This document shows positions 6,246-14,036 of a stretch of DNA of 15,629 nt, one piece after another. The notes under the pieces are model-generated. The model was not told the origin of the DNA. It saw only the letters and a list, made by a program, of their open reading frames with translations, and made no database searches. The translations under genes and the position numbers were made by a program. The DNA is from an uncultured beta proteobacterium (lineage in GTDB: Bacteria > Pseudomonadota > Gammaproteobacteria > Burkholderiales > Rhodocyclaceae). The stretch is from assembly GCA_903910495.1 (NCBI GenBank), contig CAIVZW010000174.1, positions 1 through 15,629 on the forward strand, written 5' to 3'. Every line of letters starts with the position of its first letter. The first letter of the stretch is position 1.

Positions 6246-7598
6246 ATGAAAGTTCAAGAAAATATCACGGAGCCTCTGAGCTTGACCAAGATAAAGGAAG
6301 TTCAGGTCTTGCGACAAGACATGTGGGATAAACCTGAAAAACCCGTTGCCATCGATCCGTCGCAAGTGGTCATCGGTTTATACATTTGGCTTGATATTCC
6401 CTGGGACTATCATCCTTTTCTCTATAACCGTTTCATGGTCAGGGATGAGAAACAGATTGCGAAAATTCGTGCGGTGCCGTTTCAAGGGCATCTTTATTAC
6501 TACCCGGATAAAAGCAAAGTCACTCCGATTCCGCTAGCTGACGTGCTTGCGGTCGCTCCACTGACTACGCCAGAGCCTGATGCTGAAACAGAGTTCGCGC
6601 ATGAAATGGCGCGCCAGAACCGAGAGCAGCACGATCGACAACGCCAGTTAAGAGATATGGCAACTCGTGCTGACCGAGCCTGGGAACAAGCCGCTCGCGT
6701 CACTCGCGAAGCCATGCTCGGCATGGGGCATGCACCTAAACAGGCGGGCGCGCAGCTCTTAGAGTTGTCGCAGAGTACAGCAAGCTTAATTAGTCAGGAG
6801 CAGGAGGTCCTTCTGCATCTGCTCGGTGATAAAGAGGGGGTAGACCCACAATTTCATGCTTTGAATGTCATGACGCTTTCCATGCTCATCGGCAAGATGG
6901 TTGGCTTTTCTGAGGTCCAGCTGGCGGAGTTGGCACTTGGGACGCTGGCGCACGATATCGGCAAACTCAAGGTTCCACTGCATCTGCTCAAGTCGGCGAC
7001 ACGATCAAGACACGAAGAAGAGTTCTACCGCCAGCACGGGGCATATGGTGTCGAACTTGCCAAAGTGTCCAATGTTTTTGGAGCGACAGCTCTTTCGATC
7101 ATTGCCGATCACCATGAGTATCTGGATGGTAGAGGCTGGCCGACGGGAAAAACCACCGCGGGGCCAGCAGTAAGAATTGCTTCCCTTGTTGATCGATACG
7201 ACCGGCTATGCTCCCCGGAGTCCCCCGCACGTGAGGCGCTTATGCCTACCGAGGCGCTGGCGCGACTATACCGTACCGAATCGGCCAAATTTGACCAGAA
7301 ACTGCTCAGCACCATGATCAAGTTACTTGGCGTCTATCCACCGGGTACGCTGGTTCGGCTCAATGATGAGTCATTGGGACTGGTTGTTTCCCCGGGCAAT
7401 GAGAGCTTGCGCCCAACTGTGCTGATATATTGTCCGGAGTTGGAAAAACGCGACGCTCCTACCATCGACCTTTCAGTTGTTGAGGATCTGAAAATTGAAG
7501 AGGCTTTGCGACCATCTAGCCTTCCAGCCGATGTTCTGGAATGGATGAACCCACGGCAGCGACTGTCCTATTTCTTCTCAACGAAAAAAACCAGCTAG
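6246..7598 (+). CDS. DUF3391-HD-GYP domain c-di-GMP phosphodiesterase
   Basis: 450 residues, cytoplasmic. Residues about 36-110 match the DUF3391 N-terminal domain (GLYIWLDIPWDYHPF). A charged helical linker (about 115-160) leads to the HD-GYP domain at about 200-380 with H236-D237-IGK, H289-H290-E and DGRGWP (294-299), then DRYDRLCS. The family hydrolyses c-di-GMP at a di- or tri-metal centre. The metal-binding residues are present, but the GYP Tyr is Trp298. No receiver is attached, so activity is not directly tied to phosphorelay. The open frame runs back to 6144 inside the kinase gene. I chose ATG 6246, 17 bases after the kinase stop; it has no good Shine-Dalgarno, and TTG at 6282 with GGAG upstream is an alternative. 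It is the last gene of the left block and probably in the operon with the kinase before it. Confidence 0.92.
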   Translation: MKVQENITEPLSLTKIKEVQVLRQDMWDKPEKPVAIDPSQVVIGLYIWLDIPWDYHPFLYNRFMVRDEKQIAKIRAVPFQGHLYYYPDKSKVTPIPLADVLAVAPLTTPEPDAETEFAHEMARQNREQHDRQRQLRDMATRADRAWEQAARVTREAMLGMGHAPKQAGAQLLELSQSTASLISQEQEVLLHLLGDKEGVDPQFHALNVMTLSMLIGKMVGFSEVQLAELALGTLAHDIGKLKVPLHLLKSATRSRHEEEFYRQHGAYGVELAKVSNVFGATALSIIADHHEYLDGRGWPTGKTTAGPAVRIASLVDRYDRLCSPESPAREALMPTEALARLYRTESAKFDQKLLSTMIKLLGVYPPGTLVRLNDESLGLVVSPGNESLRPTVLIYCPELEKRDAPTIDLSVVEDLKIEEALRPSSLPADVLEWMNPRQRLSYFFSTKKTS

Positions 7599-8001
7599 AT
7601 TGCATAAGGTCGCAAATGGCTGCTTCGCAGACTCCCAATTCTCATAAATTAGACGTAACGGATCTACGGCCGCATACCCGCTCAGCAGGACCTTCCCGTT
7701 GGAGCCTATACCGACACCATCGTCATTACCATCAGGTTCTGAGGGGCAGTCGTTGAGCATCGGTGCGCTGTCTTGGCGACAGCCGACAGTGACAATTGGT
7801 TTATCATCAGACCGTTGTGGGTCGCCAACAGGCAACAAACAAAGAGATTTCGCGGCTGGAAAGCCGGCAGTCGAAATTTCTCCCAGCGCGTTTAATTTTT
7901 CAGAAAACCAATAAGTCGATTCCCTGCAGCCCCCGTCAGATGGCGATCTACGAAACATCAACGCCAGAACGTCTGTATTTACTGCCTCGCAGGCCGATCG
8001 A
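7599..8001. other. 403-base gap without a convincing gene between the two blocks
   Basis: Lies between two convergent genes. A minus-strand frame stays open through the whole gap (7578-8063; ATG possible at 7958) and its translation looks protein-like in composition (YWFSEKLNALGEIS, LLPVGDPQRSDD, NDDGVGIGSNGK), but I recognise no family and see no ribosome-binding site. The overlapping + frame at 7699-7914 is no better. It could be a decayed gene remnant or an unrecognised small gene. An imperfect nested inverted repeat is present at 7844-7882. No clear terminator is visible. Confidence 0.4.
7844..7882. repeat. Nested imperfect inverted repeat in the gap
   Basis: Inner arms CGGCT (7853-7857) and AGCCG (7862-7866) flank GGAA. 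Outer arms GAGATTTCG (7844-7852) and CGAAATTTCTC (7872-7882) pair with a two-base bulge and five unpaired bases. TTTAATTTTT follows at 7891-7900. It might act as a transcription end for the convergent genes, but the stem is interrupted and the T-run is 8 bases away. Confidence 0.3.
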
Positions 8002-8463
8002 TCAACGCACGTACCACTGATCAAACGTCGCCGCCTGCCCGTGCAGCACGCCGTCAACATCAATCAGATTCCACACCACGGCCTGCTCAATGCGAAAGCG
8101 CTTGCCGGTGGCCGAAATCCGTACGCCGGCGTAGTCGTCGATGTAGCCATCCCGGCTCACGCGTTCAAGCAACCGCGCCCGCTCACCCCGCGCTAACGGC
8201 TCGGCTGAGAAACGCGAAGGCAGTTGAATGAAGCGGGGGAAATCCATTTCAAAGACGTCAAGCGCCATCCGGTTACCGTAAAAGAATACCGGATCGGCCT
8301 CGGTGCCGTGTGCGACGATGACACGCGGGGCATTCCACAATCTCTCGGGAGACGGATCGTCAAGTAGCGGCCGGCCGGTCAGGCGCAGAAAGCTCTCGGC
8401 GATGATTGGCAGTCTGCGCAGCAGTTCATCGTCGAGTTCCGGTTCGGCGCGCACCACGTCCAT
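8002..8463 (-). CDS. MEKHLA domain protein (PAS-like)
   Basis: About 153 residues, a single MEKHLA domain, a PAS-like fold found alone in proteobacterial proteins or at the C-terminus of plant HD-ZIP III factors. Characteristic stretches are LRLTGRPLL, FFYGNRMALDVFEMD, LPSRFSAEP, GYIDDYAGVRIS and WNLIDVDG. The biochemical role is not established; a small-molecule-binding or signalling role is only inferred from the fold. It follows the algR-like gene closely: ATG 8463 comes one base after that gene's TAG. ATG 8487, overlapping the upstream gene by 23 bases, is also possible; neither has a strong ribosome-binding site. It occupies the place where hemC usually follows algR. Confidence 0.85.
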   Translation of the reverse strand: MDVVRAEPELDDELLRRLPIIAESFLRLTGRPLLDDPSPERLWNAPRVIVAHGTEADPVFFYGNRMALDVFEMDFPRFIQLPSRFSAEPLARGERARLLERVSRDGYIDDYAGVRISATGKRFRIEQAVVWNLIDVDGVLHGQAATFDQWYVR

Positions 8464-8464
8464 G

Positions 8465-9229
8465 CTACGAACTGAGTTGCCGGGCATAAGACTTGACCAG
8501 CGGCCACTGCCGGCGGCTGACCGGCAGTCTTTCGGGGATGCCGCGCAACAGTGCCTGCCATTGCGCCTCGCTATCCTCGGCAGTACTCTTTTCGAAACCG
8601 GCGATGGCTTCCTTGGCTACCAGCGCGCTGCGATGCAGGCGGATGAAACGTTCGGAGAATTCTTCTTCCAGATGCGTCAGCGATTCGTCGAGCAGATATT
8701 CCCGGCTGGCAGTGCGCGCCGTGACGTACTTGAAATCGGCCTTGAGGTAAATGATGTCCGGCAGCGGGATCAGTAGCAGCCGGCCACGCTCGTGGTAGGA
8801 AAGATGCGTGCGTGCCCCCTGCTGCAACTGGGCCAGCACCTGCGCTGAAGCCGGGTGGTTCTGCCTGACTTTCTGCAGGGCCGCTGCCAGCCGTTGCGCA
8901 CGCACCGGCTTGACGAGGTAGTCGATGGCGTTGAGTTCGAAGGCCTGCACCGCATAACTGTCGTAGGCCGTGATGAAAATGATGGCCGGCGGTTTGTCAA
9001 GTTGGGCGAGGTGTCTTGCCAGTTCGATGCCGTCCATCTTAGGCATGCGGATATCGACCAGCGCCACATCGATTGAATGTTCCGCTATGGCCTCCACGGC
9101 GAGCAGACCATTGGCCGCTTCAGCCGCCACGGCGTTCGGCACTTCGCCCGCCACGTCGGCCAGTAGATCACGCAGGCGTGCACGAGCCGGCGCTTCGTCG
9201 TCAACAATCATCACGGAAAGTGTCGTCAA
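8465..9229 (-). CDS. algR: AlgR/LytR-family response regulator with LytTR DNA-binding domain
   Basis: 254 residues. Receiver at about 4-122 with D10-D11, phospho-acceptor D59 (VDIRMPKMDG), T87 and K107 (VKP). A LytTR DNA-binding domain follows at about 143-250 (IIYLKADFKYVTA, LHRSALVA, LPVSRRQW). It is the cognate regulator of the upstream sensor kinase; this family controls genes such as alginate, pili or virulence in Pseudomonas, but the targets here are unknown. The start is likely TTG 9229, overlapping the sensor stop as TTGA with GGAG 9 bases upstream. TTG 9247 would extend it by six residues, and ATG 9211 would leave too little before the first strand. The symbol is given by family resemblance and context. 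Confidence 0.9.
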   Translation of the reverse strand: MTTLSVMIVDDEAPARARLRDLLADVAGEVPNAVAAEAANGLLAVEAIAEHSIDVALVDIRMPKMDGIELARHLAQLDKPPAIIFITAYDSYAVQAFELNAIDYLVKPVRAQRLAAALQKVRQNHPASAQVLAQLQQGARTHLSYHERGRLLLIPLPDIIYLKADFKYVTARTASREYLLDESLTHLEEEFSERFIRLHRSALVAKEAIAGFEKSTAEDSEAQWQALLRGIPERLPVSRRQWPLVKSYARQLSS

Positions 9230-10260
9230 GGTTTCACACTCCGGCAAGGTAGAGCAATATGCACACGGTACTCGCGCAGCCCATTGTCGAGCATCACTTC
9301 CTTTGTTTCCAGGCGCCCTTCAAGGTCATAATACAATGCCAGCCGCTCACGGATATTGTCCAGCGCCATGTGGTTGCCGGTCTGCGCGCCTTCGCCGCCA
9401 CGGCACGGGTTGGCCAGATCGATGTGCAGTTCGTCTCCGCTCCGGGCAAAGCGGATACGCACTGTGCCCGCCTCGCCCGAGGGCTCGATGCCATGATAGA
9501 CGGCGTTTTCCAGCAAAGGCTGCAACATCAGTGGCGGCACTTTCAGGTCGACAGGCACATCGACGATCTCCCATTCGACGCTGAGCCGCTCACCCAGGCG
9601 CAGCTTTTCCAGTTCGAGATACTGACGGCACAGGGAAATCTCGTCGGCCAAGGGCAACAAATCGCGATGGTCGCGCATCAAGGCGCGGAAAAGATCGGCC
9701 AGGTCCTCAAGCGCCGTCTCGGCACGCTTGGGCTCGGCGCGAATCAGCGAAAGCACGGCATTCAGGCTGTTGAACAGGAAATGCGGGCGGATGCGCGCCG
9801 TCAGTGCCTGCAGGCGCGCCTCGCTCAGTGCCGGAGAAAAGGCCCGGGCACGCAGTGCAAAGTAGAATAGCATCGTCCCGGCAGCCATCCCGCCGAGCAA
9901 GGCGGCACGCCACAGGTGCTGCCAGCCACCATCGTCAAAACCCATGAAGCGCCAGAAATCAAGCAGCAGGGCAGAAGACATCGCTGCGGCAAGGACCACT
10001 GCCGACTGCGCCAGCCATGACGGCAGACGCCGCATGACATCGCCGAGCAGCGCCAGCAGCGAGAGGTTGAAGAGCAGCAAGGGCTGCACCCACGCGGCCA
10101 TATCGACGTAGCGCTGCACACAATCGGCAAGGCCGGTACTCTGGACCAGCGCGGCGGCAAATGCCAGCAGGTTCACGCCGAGCAGAATGCGCAGCATGAC
10201 GCCGAAATTACGAAAGTCCGGTAACGGCTGTCCCGTAGGGTTTTGCTTTATACTTGGCAT
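9226..10260 (-). CDS. algZ: AlgZ/FimS-type (LytS family) membrane sensor histidine kinase
   Basis: 344 residues. The N-terminal half (about 22-137) has four hydrophobic stretches consistent with membrane segments (about 22-42, 57-77, 83-101, 117-136). The kinase region starts at about 145: His160 in RIRPHFLFNSLNAVLSLI is the phospho-acceptor of the His_kinase family. N box is LLENAVYHGIE (249-259) and the end motif is GNHMALDNIRERLALY (295-310). The G1 box (DLANPCRGG) is non-canonical, as is usual in AlgZ proteins, so this is not evidence of inactivity. It overlaps the algR-like gene by 4 bases and diverges from argH across 80 bases. This argH-algZ-algR arrangement is also known in Pseudomonas. 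The signal it detects is unknown. Confidence 0.9.
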   Translation of the reverse strand: MPSIKQNPTGQPLPDFRNFGVMLRILLGVNLLAFAAALVQSTGLADCVQRYVDMAAWVQPLLLFNLSLLALLGDVMRRLPSWLAQSAVVLAAAMSSALLLDFWRFMGFDDGGWQHLWRAALLGGMAAGTMLFYFALRARAFSPALSEARLQALTARIRPHFLFNSLNAVLSLIRAEPKRAETALEDLADLFRALMRDHRDLLPLADEISLCRQYLELEKLRLGERLSVEWEIVDVPVDLKVPPLMLQPLLENAVYHGIEPSGEAGTVRIRFARSGDELHIDLANPCRGGEGAQTGNHMALDNIRERLALYYDLEGRLETKEVMLDNGLREYRVHIALPCRSVKP

Positions 10261-10296
10261 AAACTGGACTTGGTGCCTGTCAGGGTTCCATCTGCC

Positions 10297-10327
10297 ATTC
10301 TAGCCCACGAATCTGCTTCGCCTGCAA
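10297..10327 (-). promoter_or_regulatory. Possible promoter for the algZ-algR-like operon
   Basis: Read on the minus strand, TTGCAG (10327-10322) and TAGAAT (10302-10297) resemble -35 and -10 elements with a 19-base spacer, about 37 bases before the sensor start codon. The spacer is long. No equally good promoter was found for argH in the same 80-base divergent gap. Confidence 0.25.
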
Positions 10328-10340
10328 ACTTGCAATCATC

Positions 10341-11729
10341 ATGAGCCCAACGAATTCTACTCAATACACCTGGGCCGGCCGGTTTTCCGAGCCGATGTCC
10401 GAACTTGTCAAACGTTACACGGCTTCGGTCGACTTCGACAAGCGCATGTGGCGCCAGGACATTCGCGGTTCGCTTGCGCACGCGCGGATGCTGGCCAGGC
10501 AGGGTATCATTCCCGCGTCCGATCTCGCTGACATCCAGCGCGGCATGGCGCAGATCGTTGCCGAGATCGAATCCGGTGCCTTCGAGTGGTCGCTCGATCT
10601 CGAAGACGTGCATCTGAATATCGAAAAGCGCCTGACCGCGCTTGTTGGCGATGCCGGCAAGCGCCTGCACACCGGCCGCTCACGCAACGATCAGGTAGCT
10701 ACCGACATCCGTCTTTATCTGCGCGATTCAATCGACGACATTCAGGTCCTGCTTACCCAGTTCCAGAGCAATCTACTTGACCTCGCCGAACGCGAGGCGG
10801 CCACCCCGATGCCGGGCTTCACCCATTTGCAGGTCGCGCAGCCGATTACCTTTGGCCACCACCTGCTGGCCTGGTTCGAGATGACGCGGCGCGACGCCGA
10901 ACGCTTTGCCGATGTCCGCCGGCGCACCAATTGCCTTCCCCTCGGCGCGGCAGCGCTGGCCGGAACAACGTATCCGATCGACCGCGAATTTGTGGCTGCC
11001 GAACTCGGTTTCGAGAGCGTCTGCGAAAACTCGCTGGACGCCGTTTCCGACCGCGATTTCGCCATCGAATTCAGTGCTGCAAGCGCGATCCTGATGATGC
11101 ATTTCTCGCGCATGTCGGAAGAACTGGTGCTGTGGATGAACCCGCGCTTCGGTTTCGTCAGGATTGCCGACCGCTTCTGTACCGGCAGTTCGATCATGCC
11201 GCAGAAAAAGAATCCCGACGTTGCCGAACTCGCGCGCGGCAAGACCGGCCGTGTTTACGGCCATCTGACTGCCCTGCTGACACTGATGAAGGGCCAGCCG
11301 CTGGCTTACAACAAGGACAACCAGGAAGACAAGGAACCACTGTTCGATGCCGTCGATACCGTCACCGACACGCTGCGCATCTATGCCGAAATGATATCCG
11401 GCGTTTCTGCCCGCCCGGACAACATGCACGATGCACTGCGCCAGGGCTTTGCCACGGCCACCGACCTGGCCGACTACCTGACGCGCAAGGGACTGCCTTT
11501 CCGCGATGCGCATGAAGCCGTCGGGCTGGCTGTGCGTCGTGCCGAAGAACTCGGTGTCGATCTGCCGCAACTGTCGCTGGCTGAACTGCAAAGTTTTTCC
11601 CCACTGGTGGGCGAAGACATTTTCCCGGTGCTGACCATCGAGGGCTCGCTAGCTTCACGCAATCACCTCGGCGGCACCTCGCCCGACCAGGTTCGCGCGG
11701 CTATCGTGCGCGCCCGGGGTCGTTTGTGA
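10341..11729 (+). CDS. argH: Argininosuccinate lyase
   Basis: 462 residues, the usual family length. Cytoplasmic enzyme of the last step of arginine synthesis, splitting argininosuccinate into arginine and fumarate. Visible signatures are [11 protein letters not shown] at the N-terminus, [27 protein letters not shown] and the flexible catalytic loop [12 protein letters not shown] with Ser283 as the expected catalytic residue. The N-terminal motif reads WAGRF rather than the commoner WGGRF. The ATG lacks a Shine-Dalgarno, but the conserved N-terminus begins directly after it, so the start is well supported. It is divergent from the algZ-like gene and followed after 15 bases by a Ser/Thr kinase gene, probably co-transcribed. 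The gene is complete with no sign of decay. Confidence 0.98.
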   Translation: MSPTNSTQYTWAGRFSEPMSELVKRYTASVDFDKRMWRQDIRGSLAHARMLARQGIIPASDLADIQRGMAQIVAEIESGAFEWSLDLEDVHLNIEKRLTALVGDAGKRLHTGRSRNDQVATDIRLYLRDSIDDIQVLLTQFQSNLLDLAEREAATPMPGFTHLQVAQPITFGHHLLAWFEMTRRDAERFADVRRRTNCLPLGAAALAGTTYPIDREFVAAELGFESVCENSLDAVSDRDFAIEFSAASAILMMHFSRMSEELVLWMNPRFGFVRIADRFCTGSSIMPQKKNPDVAELARGKTGRVYGHLTALLTLMKGQPLAYNKDNQEDKEPLFDAVDTVTDTLRIYAEMISGVSARPDNMHDALRQGFATATDLADYLTRKGLPFRDAHEAVGLAVRRAEELGVDLPQLSLAELQSFSPLVGEDIFPVLTIEGSLASRNHLGGTSPDQVRAAIVRARGRL

Positions 11730-11744
11730 AAAAGCACGGCCGAC

Positions 11745-13031
11745 GTGGATAAGATCGGCAAATACGATCTGGTTCGCGAAATCGGACGCGGCGCGACGGC
11801 AACGGTCTATCTGGGCAACGATCCCTTCACCCAGCGCGAGGTGGCAATCAAGGTCGCTTTCCCGGAAATCCTCAAGAATCCGGCACGCGGCAAGTTGTAC
11901 ACGCACCTCTTTCTCAACGAGGCTTCGCTGGTCGGCAAACTGTCCCACCCGCATATCGTGCAGATCTACGACGCGGTCGTCGCTGAGTCGCTCTGCTATA
12001 TCGTCATGGAGTACGTACCCGGCAGCACGCTGGATGACTTCACCACGCCAGACAAACTACTGCCAATTGAACGCGTTGTCGAAATTATTTTCAAATGCAC
12101 CCGGGCACTCGATTTTGCGTACCGCATCGGCATCACGCATCGCGACATCAAGCCGGCCAATATCCTCTTTGCCGGCAGCGACCCGAATTCCGGCGACATC
12201 AAGATTTCGGATTTCGGTGCAGCCATCATTGATTCGCCCGACCGCACGCAAGTCTCGGGTATCGGCTCTCCGGCGTATATGTCTCCGCAACAGGTGCGGG
12301 AACAGGCGCTCGATCACCAGACCGACATTTATTCGCTCGGAGTGGTGATGTACCAGTTGCTCACCGGCCAGCTTCCCTTTCAGGCCAGCACCAATTACAA
12401 CATCATTTACCAGATCATCAATACCGAACCCGTCAGACCCTCGGTTATCCGCAAACAAATCCCCGAAGTCCTCGACGCCATCGTCGCCCGGGCAATGAGC
12501 AAGGACATCCGGGATCGCTATCAGACCTGGGAGGATTTCGCCCACGATCTGGCGCAGGCCTTCCGCAACAAACAGTTGAAGGCACCGAAGCGCGACTTTG
12601 CCGAATCGGAAAAATTCGACACCTTGCGCGAGTTGCCGTTCTTCGTCGATTTTTCCGATGTCGAGATCTGGGAGGTATTACGCTTCTCGCACTGGAGCAG
12701 TGCTTCGCCCGACGAAGCCATCATGCGCGACGGCGACCCCGGCGATTTTTTCTGTTTCCTCGCCGAAGGCGAACTCAAGGTCACCAAAAACGGCCGAATT
12801 CTCAACCTGCTGACCACCGGCGACTGCTTTGGCGAAATGGCGGTCATCAGCAAGGGAACACAGATCCGCGGCGCGGATGTCGTCGCGCTGACCGCTTCCA
12901 AGATCGTCACCGTCAAGGGTGCCGCGCTACGGCAAGCGTCGGAAGCCTGCCGCATGCATTTCTACCAGTCTTTCCTTGAAGTTCTGACCAACCGGCTGGC
13001 GCTGGCCAACGCGCGGCTGGCGGCGTTCTAG
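11745..13031 (+). CDS. Ser/Thr protein kinase with C-terminal cyclic-nucleotide-binding-type domain
   Basis: 428 residues, soluble (no membrane segment seen). Hanks-type kinase domain at about 7-272: glycine loop GRGATATVYLG (14-24), K36 in VAIKVA, E59, catalytic HRDIKPAN (132-139) and DFG (156-158), so it should be active. The APE-equivalent reads SPQQ rather than SPEQ, losing the usual Glu. Residues about 295-415 form a CRP/cNMP-type domain with GDFFCFLAEGELKV and the phosphate-cassette-like FGEMAVISKGTQIRGADV, Arg375 being the expected phosphate contact. The combination suggests a kinase tuned by a cyclic nucleotide or another small ligand; the ligand is not established. GTG is the only reasonable start given the glycine loop position. 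It lies 15 bases downstream of argH. The stop shares CTAG with the convergent lipoprotein gene. Confidence 0.93.
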   Translation: MDKIGKYDLVREIGRGATATVYLGNDPFTQREVAIKVAFPEILKNPARGKLYTHLFLNEASLVGKLSHPHIVQIYDAVVAESLCYIVMEYVPGSTLDDFTTPDKLLPIERVVEIIFKCTRALDFAYRIGITHRDIKPANILFAGSDPNSGDIKISDFGAAIIDSPDRTQVSGIGSPAYMSPQQVREQALDHQTDIYSLGVVMYQLLTGQLPFQASTNYNIIYQIINTEPVRPSVIRKQIPEVLDAIVARAMSKDIRDRYQTWEDFAHDLAQAFRNKQLKAPKRDFAESEKFDTLRELPFFVDFSDVEIWEVLRFSHWSSASPDEAIMRDGDPGDFFCFLAEGELKVTKNGRILNLLTTGDCFGEMAVISKGTQIRGADVVALTASKIVTVKGAALRQASEACRMHFYQSFLEVLTNRLALANARLAAF

Positions 13032-13561
13032 TGGCCACATCCTGTCGCTACACCATCCCACCCGCTGAGATCAGGCCGCTGATAAGTGGTACGCACGATG
13101 CCGGTCGTCCCGTCAAACAGCACATCAAAGAACGCCATTTGATTCCAGCTGTCACAGAAGCGCCATTCCCACACGAGTTCGTCGCGCGCCTTGAAATAAG
13201 CCGTCCAGTGAGGCTGTGACGGCCCCAGAATGCGTAGCACCGCAGCCTTGTCACTCCGGCCATTCTCGATGCGCGCAAAATGATCCGGGGTGAGAACGCC
13301 CTCGATCCGCTGCAAACGACCATCCGTGCCAATGAAAGCCATGAAAGTCTGTGTCGCCATGGGCCCTCGCGGATAGGCTAACTGTACGCGCCCATCCGCA
13401 TCGTTCCAGCGCATTGCCGGCTCACCCATCGTGGCAATCACCTCGGACAGGGTGGCAATACCCGGCTTCAGGTTGCTGCCGCTGTAACCGGCACAGGCCG
13501 AAAGAACCAGCACCATGCCGACCAACACCATACGTGCCATAACCGAGTCATGTTTTTGCAT
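13028..13561 (-). CDS. Predicted outer-membrane or periplasmic lipoprotein
   Basis: 177 residues. MQKHDSVMAR then a hydrophobic stretch ending VLVLSAC gives a lipoprotein signal peptide with lipobox LSAC and lipidated Cys23. The mature part (GIATLSEVIATMGEPAMRW, then LQRIEGVLTPDHFARIENGRS, WEWRFCDSW) suggests a small BamE/SmpA-like two-part fold, but this is a loose impression. The function is unknown. ATG 13561 has an AGGG Shine-Dalgarno 8 bases upstream and is preferred to TTG 13579. It is convergent with the Ser/Thr kinase gene, the two stops sharing one CTAG, and divergent from the AhpD-like gene. Confidence 0.85.
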   Translation of the reverse strand: MQKHDSVMARMVLVGMVLVLSACAGYSGSNLKPGIATLSEVIATMGEPAMRWNDADGRVQLAYPRGPMATQTFMAFIGTDGRLQRIEGVLTPDHFARIENGRSDKAAVLRILGPSQPHWTAYFKARDELVWEWRFCDSWNQMAFFDVLFDGTTGIVRTTYQRPDLSGWDGVATGCGH

Positions 13562-13613
13562 TCCGCTCACCCTCTGCAAAGTCAGACGTCCATTGTTGCA
13601 GAGTAGGCATCAG

Positions 13614-13640
13614 TTGGTATTGTTTGTTTCATGTTATATT
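13614..13640 (+). promoter_or_regulatory. Possible promoter of the AhpD-like gene
   Basis: TTGGTA (13614-13619) and TATATT (13635-13640) resemble -35 and -10 elements with a short 15-base spacer, in a marked AT-rich stretch 35 bases before the start. The -10-like element overlaps a small palindrome, suggesting regulation. Confidence 0.35.
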
Positions 13641-13653
13641 AGAGTTATCTAAT
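13638..13653. promoter_or_regulatory. ATTAGA/TCTAAT palindrome, possible operator
   Basis: ATTAGA (13638-13643) and TCTAAT (13648-13653) are perfect inverted arms around GTTA, overlapping the end of the putative -10 element. The placement suits a repressor site or an early transcript hairpin for the peroxidase-like gene. The regulator is unknown and the arms are short. Confidence 0.3.
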
Positions 13654-13674
13654 TTTACTATCAAAGGAACGATC

Positions 13675-14025
13675 ATGAGCAAATCCTTCGCCACCATCAC
13701 CAGCGATGTTTCCAAGGCGCTCGGCACGCTGCGCAAGGAGGTTCCGGAAACGATGCAAGGCTTCAACGCCATGTCCAAAGCGGCGCTGGCGCCCGGTGCG
13801 CTGTCGGCACTTGAAAAAGAACTGATCGCGCTGGCCATCGGCGTTGCCAGCCGCTGTGATGCCTGCATCGGCTTCCACGTCAAGGCACTGATCCGCCTTG
13901 GTGTCAGTCGCGAGCAGTTCATGGAAACGCTTGGCGTATGCGCCTACATGGGCGGCGGCCCCACCCTCATGTATGCCGCCGAAGCGGTTCGCGCCTACGA
14001 GGAATTTACTGCAGAAAAACCGTAA
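13675..14025 (+). CDS. Carboxymuconolactone decarboxylase/AhpD-family protein
   Basis: 116 residues, a single CMD domain. The redox motif C61-DAC-IGFH68 (CxxC followed three residues later by His) matches the AhpD peroxidase-like subgroup, which reduces peroxides with thiol electron donors; substrate and donor here are unknown. ATG 13675 is preceded by AAAGGAACGATC, a good ribosome-binding site, so the longer open frame from 13624 is not used. It lies 11 bases before the hydrolase gene, so the two are probably an operon. Confidence 0.93.
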   Translation: MSKSFATITSDVSKALGTLRKEVPETMQGFNAMSKAALAPGALSALEKELIALAIGVASRCDACIGFHVKALIRLGVSREQFMETLGVCAYMGGGPTLMYAAEAVRAYEEFTAEKP

Positions 14026-14036
14026 CGAGGAAGATC

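Noticed and set aside
7699..7914. Plus-strand frame of 71 codons in the gap
   Set aside because: No ribosome-binding site and no family; the competing minus-strand frame is equally unproven.
7984..7994. GCCT-CGC-AGGC hairpin as terminator of the MEKHLA gene
   Set aside because: Only 4-base arms and no T-run on the minus strand.
8303..8776. Plus-strand frame of 157 codons
   Set aside because: Antisense to the MEKHLA and algR-like genes, both clear families.
9259..9870. Plus-strand frame of 203 codons opposite the algZ-like gene
   Set aside because: Antisense shadow; the minus strand carries the H, N and G2 boxes.
10773..11591. Minus-strand frame of 272 codons opposite argH
   Set aside because: Antisense shadow of a strongly conserved enzyme gene with high G+C third positions.
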